Made by a program: the position numbers and the translations under genes. Positions 6,741 through 12,282 of a DNA stretch of 12,282 nt are shown here, piece after piece. The stretch comes from Dehalococcoidia bacterium (GTDB lineage: Bacteria > Chloroflexota > Dehalococcoidia > Dehalococcoidales > UBA1222), in contig WQXK01000022.1 of NCBI GenBank assembly GCA_009784845.1, positions 1 to 12,282 of the forward strand, in the 5' to 3' direction. The notes under the pieces were generated by a model. The model worked only from the letters and a program-made list of their open reading frames with translations, did not search any database and had not been told where the DNA came from. Position 1 is the stretch's first letter, and every line of letters starts with the position of its first letter.

Positions 6741-8260
6741 TGCACATTCTTTCCATCATTATATTTCTGCCTTTGGCTGCGTCAATTGCGCTGGTCCTAC
6801 TGCCGCGCCTGCCGGCTAAAGCCATCAAATATTCGGCCACTGTCATTGCACTGGCAGTTCTGGCCCTGTCGCTGCACCTGTTCGCTAATTTTGACCGCAG
6901 CTTCAGCGGCATGCAATTCGAGGAAATCCACTCTTGGATTCCGGCGCTTTCGGCAAACTACCATTTGGGCGTGGACGGCATCAGCTTACCTCTTGTGGTA
7001 CTCACCGCACTGCTTGGGCTGGTATCCGTGCTCATTTCGTGGAAGATCAAGACGCGCATACGCGAGTTCATTATTTGGCTTTTGGTACTTGAGTCCAGCA
7101 TACTCGGCGTTTTCTGTTCTTTGAATTTGCTGCTCTTTTTCATTTTCTGGGAGATCGAGGTCATTCCGGTGTTTTTCCTCATCTCCATATGGGGTAGCGG
7201 CAGCAAACGCAACTCCGCTATGAAATACGTCCTCTTCACACTGGCCGGCAGTGCCCTAATGCTCGCCGGAATAGTTTGTACGTACTACGTCACGGGCTCA
7301 CTGGAAATGTATGTTTTGGAGTATGGTCGTAATGTGCTACTACCTGGTCTACCTCCGGTAAGTGTATCTTATCTACCTGGCATGGCACCGGCTATGTCAA
7401 CCATTCCCATTTTCTTCATGTTTTTAGCCGGCTTTGCCGTAAAGCTTCCCGTTGTGCCGTTGCACATCTGGCAGCCGGATACATACTCCGATGCCCCAAT
7501 AGCCGTAAATATTTTACTTTCGGGTGCATTAGCCAAAATGGGGGCATACGGCATTATTAGAATATGCGTTAGCCTCTTTCCCCAATCGTCACAGCGCTAT
7601 GCGCCTATTATGCTCACGCTTGCTGTAATCGGCATTCTTTACGGCGGCATACTGGCACTGCGCCAGACCCACCTGAAGCGTTTGATCGCCTACAGTTCCA
7701 TGAGCCACATGGGCTTTGTGTTGTTGGGTATTTTCGCTCTTGGACAGACATCCATGGTCGGTGCCAGCTTGCAGATGGTAAGCCACGGACTTATCACCGC
7801 CCTGCTCTTTATCACCGCCGGAATTGTCATAGAAAAAACCGACAAGCCTGCCATAGCTAGCATGGGCGGACTTGCGCGTCAAATGCCGGCAACTGCCACA
7901 TTCTTTGTGCTGGCAGGTCTCGGAGCACTTGGTCTTCCCGCCACCAGCGGTTTTGCCGCGGAGTTCACCACGCTTCTGGGCAGCTTCGGCAGCACAGTTG
8001 TTGACAGTGCCCAATGGTTTACAGCAGTGGCATTGTTGGGCGTTCTTTTGTCGGCGGTGTACATTCTCTGGACCATCCAACGCGTTTTCTACGGTCCGGC
8101 TCTGTCCGGCTTTGACAATGTTCGTGACGCCGGAAAACTAGAGCGCTTTTACTGCGGTCTTTTGGTTATAATAATATTCGTTATCGGCATTTGTCCCACC
8201 ATCCTGACATCTGTAATACAAAACAGCGTGGCAGGAATTGTCCCTTGGATGGGCGGATAA
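6737..8260 (+). CDS. nuoM: NADH-quinone oxidoreductase subunit M (NuoM), antiporter-like proton pump
   Basis: NuoM is the middle antiporter-like pump of complex I. The product has 507 residues and many membrane helices. The essential glutamate and lysine are present: E139 in FWEIEVIPVFFLISIWG and K236 in AVKLPVVPLHIW. H243 and P247 match conserved positions of the E. coli protein. The following loop reads QPDTYSDAPIAVN where most NuoM proteins have a LPDAH..AP sequence, so a usually conserved His is Tyr250, a residue more typical of NuoN. The start is an ATGATG. I give the first ATG (6737), which overlaps the nuoL stop; the second (6740) would shorten it by one residue. A Shine-Dalgarno and TTG start for nuoN follow the stop directly. 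Confidence 0.96.
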   Translation: MMHILSIIIFLPLAASIALVLLPRLPAKAIKYSATVIALAVLALSLHLFANFDRSFSGMQFEEIHSWIPALSANYHLGVDGISLPLVVLTALLGLVSVLISWKIKTRIREFIIWLLVLESSILGVFCSLNLLLFFIFWEIEVIPVFFLISIWGSGSKRNSAMKYVLFTLAGSALMLAGIVCTYYVTGSLEMYVLEYGRNVLLPGLPPVSVSYLPGMAPAMSTIPIFFMFLAGFAVKLPVVPLHIWQPDTYSDAPIAVNILLSGALAKMGAYGIIRICVSLFPQSSQRYAPIMLTLAVIGILYGGILALRQTHLKRLIAYSSMSHMGFVLLGIFALGQTSMVGASLQMVSHGLITALLFITAGIVIEKTDKPAIASMGGLARQMPATATFFVLAGLGALGLPATSGFAAEFTTLLGSFGSTVVDSAQWFTAVALLGVLLSAVYILWTIQRVFYGPALSGFDNVRDAGKLERFYCGLLVIIIFVIGICPTILTSVIQNSVAGIVPWMGG

Positions 8261-8275
8261 GAGGAGTAGTCTTTG
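8261..8275 (+). promoter_or_regulatory. Ribosome binding site and TTG start of nuoN
   Basis: GAGGAG at 8261-8266 begins immediately after the nuoM TAA and sits 6 bases before a TTG codon at 8273. It is the clearest ribosome site in the operon and decides the nuoN start. No in-frame ATG lies nearby, and the TTG gives the expected NuoN N-terminus (NLDLLRPEICLAV). Confidence 0.8.
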
Positions 8276-9763
8276 AATCTGGATTTGTTGCGACCGGAAA
8301 TATGCCTCGCAGTTACTGCAGTCGTCATCATTGCAGTTGACTTGTTATGCCGCCATAAGTGGCTGGTGACTGTTGTCAGTATTGCAGGCTTGCTGGCATC
8401 AGTCGGTTTGGCACTGTCGCTGGTAGGTAATACTTCTAATCTCAATGCGCTAAGTATTGGCAACGGATTATTTGTGTTAGATCGGTACGCAGTTTATTTC
8501 AAGTTACTTTTCGCAGGAATTACATTTTTAATTATTTTAGCGTCAGTTGGTTATATCCAACGATTGCCAAAGCTTCATGGTGAATTTCACGCTTTAATCC
8601 TGACTGCCACATTGGGCGCTATGCTCACAGCGGCGGCACATGATATAATCTCAATATTGCTATCTATTGAACTGACAGCCATTTCGCTTTATGCACTCGT
8701 AGCTATGCTCAAAAACGACAAAAGCAGTGAGTCTGCCGTAAAATACATTTTGCTTGGTGCAGTCAACTCTGCTGTAATGCTTTTCGGTTTTGCGCTAGTA
8801 TTTGGATTCAGCGGGTCAACCAGTTTAACGGGGATTGCTCAAGCAATCTCGGGTACACAAATAGGTAACGTAGCTGATAATGCAGGTTTGCTGTTTGGTT
8901 TGGTATTAATTCTAGCCGGGCTTGCATTCAAGATTGCTGCTGTGCCTTTCCACATGTGGACACCAGATGTATATGAGGGCGCTCCCGCGCCGATAACATT
9001 GCTTCTTTCAACTATCAGCAAAATTGCAGGCTTCAGCATCCTTATGCGCTTTATGTTCGTCCTTTTTACCCAAGTCAACTCACCAACCAACAACTTTGGC
9101 GTCATACTGGCAATAATAAGCGCTACCACAATGATAGTTGGCAACTTGCTTGCCATTAGGCAACAGAACATTAAGCGTTTGTTAGCGTATTCATCCATTG
9201 CCCAAAGTGGTTATATTTTAATGGCTATTGCTGCACACGCTACAAATGCATACTCTGGAATATTTTTTATTAATTATGACCAAAGAATCAGTAGCTTCCT
9301 GTATTATCTGGCTGTTTTCGCTATTGCTGAAGTGGCTGTATTTACGGTGATTATTATCGCCTCGCAAAAAACAGATGTAGACAATATATCCGATTACGCA
9401 GGTCTAGCCAAGCGTTCACCCACACTGGCTTGCGCCATGACGCTAGGGCTACTATCTCTAATGGGATTGCCACCACTGGCAGGATTTGCGGGAAAAGTTT
9501 TCATATTCAGTAGCGTTGCGACACAAAGCAACTTGATTTGGCTGGTAATCGTTGCGGTATTAGCCAGCGTGATATCGGCATACTACTACTTAAGAATCAT
9601 ACGCACTATTTGGATGGATGCTCCTGCATCTACTGACAACATTAAATTCTCACTCTCACCAAAACTAGTCTTATTTATAGCATGTAGTAGCATTTTACTA
9701 ATTGGCATACTTCCAACGATACTCATGGAAATCACCGATTTTGCTAGAATTGTTATTCATTAG
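8273..9763 (+). CDS. nuoN: NADH-quinone oxidoreductase subunit N (NuoN), antiporter-like proton pump
   Basis: NuoN is the antiporter-like subunit nearest the quinone-module end of the membrane arm. The 496-residue product has many hydrophobic helices. The pump pair is present: E133 in LSIELTAISLYALVAML, the same number as in E. coli, and K220 in AFKIAAVPFHMWTPDVYEGA. IKRLLAYSSIAQSGYILMAI and GLLSLMGLPPLAGFAGK are family signatures. Translation starts at TTG with a strong GAGGAG. The gene is visibly more AT-rich than the rest of the operon: sample 60-base lines at 8521, 9121 and 9241 contain 20, 26 and 17 G+C, against 39 in the nuoM line at 7921. The cause could be recombination with a relative or local drift. 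The reading frame is intact. Confidence 0.96.
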   Translation: MNLDLLRPEICLAVTAVVIIAVDLLCRHKWLVTVVSIAGLLASVGLALSLVGNTSNLNALSIGNGLFVLDRYAVYFKLLFAGITFLIILASVGYIQRLPKLHGEFHALILTATLGAMLTAAAHDIISILLSIELTAISLYALVAMLKNDKSSESAVKYILLGAVNSAVMLFGFALVFGFSGSTSLTGIAQAISGTQIGNVADNAGLLFGLVLILAGLAFKIAAVPFHMWTPDVYEGAPAPITLLLSTISKIAGFSILMRFMFVLFTQVNSPTNNFGVILAIISATTMIVGNLLAIRQQNIKRLLAYSSIAQSGYILMAIAAHATNAYSGIFFINYDQRISSFLYYLAVFAIAEVAVFTVIIIASQKTDVDNISDYAGLAKRSPTLACAMTLGLLSLMGLPPLAGFAGKVFIFSSVATQSNLIWLVIVAVLASVISAYYYLRIIRTIWMDAPASTDNIKFSLSPKLVLFIACSSILLIGILPTILMEITDFARIVIH

Positions 9764-9766
9764 CCT

Positions 9767-10573
9767 ATGCCAGATACTGCACCAATCTCCGTTCCCAACC
9801 TGATAGACAGTCATGCCCACCTTACCGCCGAGCAGTTTGATGCCGACCGCGATGGCGTCATCGGGAGAGTTTTGGAAAGCAGCATGTATGCCGTCGTCAA
9901 TGTCGGCACAGAAATAGCTGACAGCATCAGCGGCATTAAACTCGCCGAGCGTTATGATTTTGTCTATGCGGCAGTCGGCATCCATCCGCAGGAATGCGGA
10001 ACCACGACAGATAATGAACTTGAAGAACTAGCTCAACTGGCAAAACACCCGCGCGTTGTGACCATCGGTGAAATCGGATTGGACTTTCACGCCGACTACG
10101 CCCCGCGCGAACAGCAATTGCATGTGTTGCACCGGCAACTGCAAATGGCGGATGATGCACAAAAGTCTGTTTTAATTCACGCACGTCAAGCTGAGACTGA
10201 AATCCTGCAAGTACTGCGTGAGTGGACATCCAAACGAATCTGCAAAAGCGCCCCAGGCGTCATCCATTGCTTCAGCGGCACGCTGGAAACAGCACAGAAC
10301 TACCTGCAAATGGGCTTTTACATCTCGCTTGGTGCCTATATCGGATACCCTTCATCCAAGGCATTACGCGAGGTAATAAAACAACTTCCTTTGGAAAAAC
10401 TGATGCTTGAGACCGACTGCCCCTACCTGCCGCCGCAAAGGCTGCGCGGTCAGCGCAATGAACCGGCGTTTGTTTGCGATACAGCCATTGAACTGGCGCG
10501 TATAAATGAAATCAGCACGGCTGAGGTGGCACATATCACCACAGCCAACAGCCGCGAATTATTCAAAATCTGA
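9767..10573 (+). CDS. tatD: TatD-family metal-dependent DNase/hydrolase
   Basis: TatD proteins are TIM-barrel, divalent-metal enzymes of the amidohydrolase superfamily. Characterised members are 3'-5' exonucleases acting on DNA and RNA in the cytoplasm. The product has 268 residues, the standard length, and all metal-site motifs are visible: H16 and H18 in DSHAHL, E102 in GEIGLDFH, H138 in IHAR, H167 in HCFSG and D217 in LETDCPYLPP, followed by the RGQRNEP tail motif. The ATG lies 3 bases after the nuoN stop with no obvious Shine-Dalgarno, so translation probably depends on read-through from nuoN. Co-location with complex I need not mean a shared function, and I infer none. The exact substrate cannot be read from sequence. 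It converges with nth 18 bases further on. Confidence 0.95.
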   Translation: MPDTAPISVPNLIDSHAHLTAEQFDADRDGVIGRVLESSMYAVVNVGTEIADSISGIKLAERYDFVYAAVGIHPQECGTTTDNELEELAQLAKHPRVVTIGEIGLDFHADYAPREQQLHVLHRQLQMADDAQKSVLIHARQAETEILQVLREWTSKRICKSAPGVIHCFSGTLETAQNYLQMGFYISLGAYIGYPSSKALREVIKQLPLEKLMLETDCPYLPPQRLRGQRNEPAFVCDTAIELARINEISTAEVAHITTANSRELFKI

Positions 10574-10591
10574 AGTATCAGCGCGGGTCTA

Positions 10592-11236
10592 TTATGCCTT
10601 TGAAACCCCGGGGCAAATATCATTTATGTCACATGATTTGCACTTGGGCTTGCGCGCAAGGCACACATTTCTCCCGTGAAAAATCAGCAGGTGCGAAAAC
10701 ATACCCCATTTCGCTCTCGGCACCAACCTCATGAGGTCTTGTTCAATTTTCACAGGGTCATGCTCAGAGGTCAGCCCCAGAAGATTGGACAGGCGAATAA
10801 CATGCGTGTCCACAGCAATGCCTTGAATGACTCCATATGCATTGAAAAGCACCACATTGCCCGTTTTGCGTGCCACACCGGGTAATGTAATGATTTCTGC
10901 CATAGTGCGCGGGACCTGCCCGTCAAAGTCATCCTGAAGCTTACGTGCGGCACCAATAATGCTCTTGGCTTTATTATGATAAAAACCTGTTGACTTAATC
11001 AGTCCCTCCAGTTCAGCCACGTCGGCACCGGCGTAATCACCCGCTGTTTTATAACACGCAAACAGTGCCGGTGTAACCTTATTGACACCAACGTCGGTGC
11101 TTTGAGCAGAAAGGATAGTGGCAACCAGCAGTTCAAGGGGATTGCTGAAATCAAGTGCAATGCGTGCGTCCGGATACAGTGCCTTAAGCCGCTGTATCAA
11201 TTCCTGAGTGTTGTGCTGTTTATTTGCTTTTCCCAT
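10592..11236 (-). CDS. nth: Endonuclease III (Nth), DNA glycosylase/AP lyase with 4Fe-4S cluster
   Basis: Nth removes oxidised pyrimidines and nicks abasic sites in base-excision repair. The 214-residue product carries the helix-hairpin-helix motif at about residues 118-130 (LPGVARKTGNVVL), the catalytic lysine K124 and aspartate D143 (in AVDTHV), and a C-terminal 4Fe-4S ligand set C192-x6-C199-x2-C202-x5-C208, exactly the Nth spacing. The hairpin reads GVA where GVG is usual, a mild variation. I start it at the ATG complementary to 11234-11236, which has AAGGA 8 bases upstream. A longer frame back to 11314 would have to translate through the terminator hairpin and adds no conserved sequence. 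The gene is convergent with tatD. No strong own promoter was recognised between it and the upstream terminator. Confidence 0.95.
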   Translation of the reverse strand: MGKANKQHNTQELIQRLKALYPDARIALDFSNPLELLVATILSAQSTDVGVNKVTPALFACYKTAGDYAGADVAELEGLIKSTGFYHNKAKSIIGAARKLQDDFDGQVPRTMAEIITLPGVARKTGNVVLFNAYGVIQGIAVDTHVIRLSNLLGLTSEHDPVKIEQDLMRLVPRAKWGMFSHLLIFHGRNVCLARKPKCKSCDINDICPGVSKA

Positions 11237-11244
11237 AAAAGCGG

Positions 11245-11249
11245 TCCTT
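11245..11249 (-). promoter_or_regulatory. Shine-Dalgarno of nth
   Basis: On the minus strand AAGGA occurs here, 8 bases before the ATG at 11236. It supports the shorter nth start over the longer frame that would begin within the hairpin at 11314. Confidence 0.6.
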
Positions 11250-11280
11250 TTCAGGGGCAAACGTTCCCTAATAATGCCTA

Positions 11281-11314
11281 TAAAATGGTCGCGGGGCCTT
11301 GCGGCCCCGACCAT
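11281..11314 (-). terminator. Rho-independent terminator downstream of the zinc-ribbon gene
   Basis: The arms 11285-11298 and 11303-11314 pair as a 12-bp G+C-rich stem with a two-base bulge and a TTGC-type four-base loop. On the minus strand the stem is followed by ATTTTAT, a short U-rich tail in RNA. It lies 19 bases past the stop of the 45-residue gene and 45 bases before the nth start, so it should end the small gene's transcript or limit read-through into nth. The T run is shorter than ideal. Confidence 0.7.
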
Positions 11315-11332
11315 GGTTCGTTTTCGGTGTTA

Positions 11333-11470
11333 CTACTTGCCGATTCTGAACATCTTGGTGCCGCAGGAAGGACAAACGCCCTGAGTGGCCGGACGACCAT
11401 TTTTCATGGTGATGGCCTTGGGTGTTTTCATTTCTTTCTTGGCGCGACACTTAACACAATAACCCTGCAT
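11333..11470 (-). CDS. Small two-CxxC zinc-ribbon protein (DUF5679-like)
   Basis: The product has 45 residues, MQGYCVKCRAKKEM at the start and CPSCGTKMFRIGK at the end. It contains two metal-binding pairs, C5/C8 and C33/C36, separated by a basic stretch (KNGRPATQG). This is the layout of a single zinc ribbon, and I recognise it as resembling the DUF5679 family, whose function is unknown to me. It is short but well supported: GGGGGAG lies 7 bases before the ATG, a candidate promoter is upstream, and a terminator follows. The basic, compact character would suit binding of nucleic acid or the ribosome, but that is only a guess. It is transcribed toward nth, away from the small membrane-protein gene's stop at 11581 by 110 bases. 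Confidence 0.88.
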   Translation of the reverse strand: MQGYCVKCRAKKEMKTPKAITMKNGRPATQGVCPSCGTKMFRIGK

Positions 11471-11508
11471 TGTTTGACTCCCCCTTATTAAAATTTTATA
11501 CGTTTGAG

Positions 11509-11536
11509 AATAAACCTATTCACAAGCTAATGTCAA
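11509..11536 (-). promoter_or_regulatory. Candidate promoter for the zinc-ribbon gene
   Basis: On the minus strand a perfect TTGACA (complement of 11531-11536) is followed after 16 bases by TTTATT (11509-11514), or after 18 by TATTCT, each a four-of-six match to the -10 consensus. The distance to the ATG at 11470 leaves a leader of about 30 bases including the strong ribosome site. A separate TATAAT at 11541-11546 lacks a good -35 partner. The -35 is convincing, while the -10 is ambiguous. Confidence 0.5.
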
Positions 11537-11580
11537 ATATATTATAAGATGAATAAGCTGTGTTTTACGAAAAAACAATC

Positions 11581-11721
11581 CTAGTCCTTGATTAAAGCTC
11601 CTCCGAACACAATTACTAGCCCCACCAAAGCTACAATAAATGCATATGTGGCACTTTCAAAAACCAGTGCAGCCACGACACTCACAAGAATAACAGCTAA
11701 ACCAAAAAGCTGGACTTTCAA
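11581..11721 (-). CDS. 46-residue hypothetical two-helix membrane protein, TTG start
   Basis: I do not recognise this protein. It is a short frame of 46 codons starting at TTG (complement of 11719-11721) and ending at TAG. It reads MKVQLFGLAVILVSVVAALV, then FESATYAF, then IVALVGLVIVFGGALIKD. Residues about 4-21 and 27-43 are two strongly hydrophobic helices joined by a short turn with one Glu, so a membrane hairpin is expected, with Lys2 at one end and Lys45/Asp46 at the other. Three signals favour a real gene: GGGGAGG at 11731-11737, 9 bases before the TTG; a well-spaced promoter at 11781-11809; and a coherent amphipathic-to-hydrophobic pattern without charged interruptions. Another in-frame TTG lies upstream but has no ribosome site. 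It sits beside a copper ATPase on the same strand, but its own promoter suggests independent expression. Confidence 0.68.
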   Translation of the reverse strand: MKVQLFGLAVILVSVVAALVFESATYAFIVALVGLVIVFGGALIKD

Positions 11722-11730
11722 CGATCTAAA

Positions 11731-11737
11731 CCTCCCC
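11731..11737 (-). promoter_or_regulatory. Shine-Dalgarno of the small membrane protein
   Basis: GGGGAGG on the minus strand, 9 bases before the TTG at 11721. It is a near-perfect complement to the 16S tail and decides this start in a frame with no ATG. Confidence 0.65.
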
Positions 11738-11780
11738 AAAATTCGTAATTTACAGTATCAGAAAGATACATGTACAGCAC

Positions 11781-11809
11781 ATTATGAACAAAAAAGCAGG
11801 AGTTTTCAA
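11781..11809 (-). promoter_or_regulatory. Sigma-70-type promoter for the small membrane protein
   Basis: On the minus strand TTGAAA (complement of 11804-11809) and CATAAT (complement of 11781-11786) each match consensus at five of six positions and are separated by an ideal 17 bases. Transcription would begin near 11774, giving a leader of about 50 bases before the TTG. It lies in the 174-base gap after the copper ATPase stop, where I see no terminator and no convincing further gene. Confidence 0.6.
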
Positions 11810-11895
11810 ATTTTATTGGTTATGCAAAAGCAGTGATTCCACTCGCGACACGAAAGGGTGAATTGAATTGCTTTATCAGCTTTCATGCGTTGGCA

Positions 11896-12282
11896 CTACT
11901 TTTGCGATTTATCCGGATTAAATCGGCGTAGACGCAATGAATTGGTTACCACAATCACCGAACTCAAAGCCATAGCGGCAGCAGCCATAATGGGATTCAG
12001 GAAACCATGCTCTCCCAACAAAAAATGCCAGCTTGCATGTAGCCCGCTATTTCCGAAAAAGACATATAACACACCGGCCGCCACCGGAATCAGTATGACG
12101 TTATAGGCAAAAGCCCAGAAGAGGTTTTGTCGTATTGTGCGCATTGTGCACTTTGAAAGAAGAATTGCTTCCGCTATGCCACGTAAATCCCCGTTCATAA
12201 GCGTAATATCCGATGCTTCAATAGCAACATCCGTACCAGTGCCAATCGCAATACCTATATCAGCCTGAGCCAACGCCTGTGC
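11896..12282 (-). CDS. copA: Cu(+)-transporting P1B-type ATPase, C-terminal 128 residues only (N-terminal part beyond the window)
   Basis: P1B ATPases export heavy-metal ions across the cytoplasmic membrane using ATP. Only the end of the protein is visible, and the frame is open to the window edge. It begins at the conserved end of the P domain ([20 protein letters not shown]), continues through [19 protein letters not shown], and ends with the last two membrane helices. TM7 has the YN pair in [18 protein letters not shown]8 has [18 protein letters not shown]. In characterised copper pumps the YN pair and the Met/Ser of TM8 form the Cu(+) site with a CPC motif in TM6, so copper(I), or silver, is the likely substrate. 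The CPC motif and N-terminal metal-binding domains cannot be seen here. The stop is TAG with no clear terminator after it. Confidence 0.92.
   Translation of the reverse strand, partial: AQALAQADIGIAIGTGTDVAIEASDITLMNGDLRGIAEAILLSKCTMRTIRQNLFWAFAYNVILIPVAAGVLYVFFGNSGLHASWHFLLGEHGFLNPIMAAAAMALSSVIVVTNSLRLRRFNPDKSQK

Noticed and set aside
10606..10613. CCCCGGGG palindrome near the end of nth, considered as a bidirectional terminator for tatD and nth
   Set aside because: It is a loopless 8-base palindrome inside the nth coding region without a T run on either side.
11237..11314. 26-residue N-terminal extension of nth to the ATG at 11314
   Set aside because: The extension is translated from the terminator hairpin, adds no conserved Nth sequence, and the downstream ATG at 11236 has AAGGA at good spacing.
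11541..11546. Perfect TATAAT on the minus strand upstream of the zinc-ribbon gene
   Set aside because: The bases 15-19 upstream contain no -35-like element (CGTAAA at 17-base spacing), and the region is generally AT-rich, so a chance match is likely. Kept only as an alternative in the promoter entry.
11588..11836. Plus-strand 82-codon open frame opposite the small membrane-protein gene
   Set aside because: It has no ribosome site, its product is low-complexity Thr/Lys-rich sequence with no recognisable fold, and it overlaps antisense the better-supported minus-strand gene and its promoter.
11806..11886. Minus-strand ATG frame of 26 codons with three cysteines (ending CFCITNKI) after the copper ATPase
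   Set aside because: It lacks a Shine-Dalgarno and has no coherent pattern, and its end overlaps the -35 element of the next gene. Too short to support.

Overview
This window looks like a chromosomal fragment of an anaerobic bacterium, probably of the Chloroflexota (Dehalococcoidia-like). That placement is an inference. It rests on a respiratory complex I (nuo) cluster that passes straight from nuoD to nuoH with no nuoE, nuoF or nuoG between them, and on a 45-residue two-CxxC zinc-ribbon protein of the DUF5679 type, which I associate with that phylum. No rRNA or other direct taxonomic marker is present.

Positions 1-9763 (+ strand) hold the distal part of a nuo operon: nuoD (5' end cut by the window edge), nuoH, an enlarged nuoI, nuoJ, nuoK, nuoL, nuoM and nuoN. 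The genes are tightly packed. nuoD/nuoH and nuoL/nuoM share ATGA stop/start overlaps, and the other gaps are 2-16 bases. tatD follows 3 bases after nuoN and probably ends the transcript. The key residues of the proton-pumping subunits are in place, so the membrane arm appears functional.

The outstanding feature is nuoI (2160-4025). It encodes 621 residues instead of the usual ~150-180. A complete glutamate-synthase-small-subunit (GltD)-like module, with an N-terminal cysteine-rich Fe-S region, an FAD Rossmann fold and an NAD(P)H Rossmann fold, is inserted in frame between the two CxxCxxCxxxCP motifs of the NuoI ferredoxin. The outer ~157 residues still read as a normal NuoI. Since the NADH-oxidising subunits NuoEFG are not in the cluster here, the simplest reading is that an NAD(P)H dehydrogenase has been built into subunit I, feeding electrons from NAD(P)H through FAD and added Fe-S clusters into N6a/N6b and on to quinone. 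I know of no characterised example of this arrangement.

Positions 10592-12282 lie on the - strand: nth (endonuclease III), a terminator hairpin, the small DUF5679-like gene with a candidate promoter, a previously uncalled 46-residue two-helix membrane protein (TTG start, strong Shine-Dalgarno, well-formed promoter), and the 3' end of a Cu(+)-type P1B ATPase (copA-like). tatD and nth converge with 18 bases between them. There is no gene-free stretch over 300 bases; the largest gaps (11471-11580 and 11722-11895) hold the candidate promoters listed. I found no tRNA, rRNA, CRISPR array, insertion sequence or attachment site.
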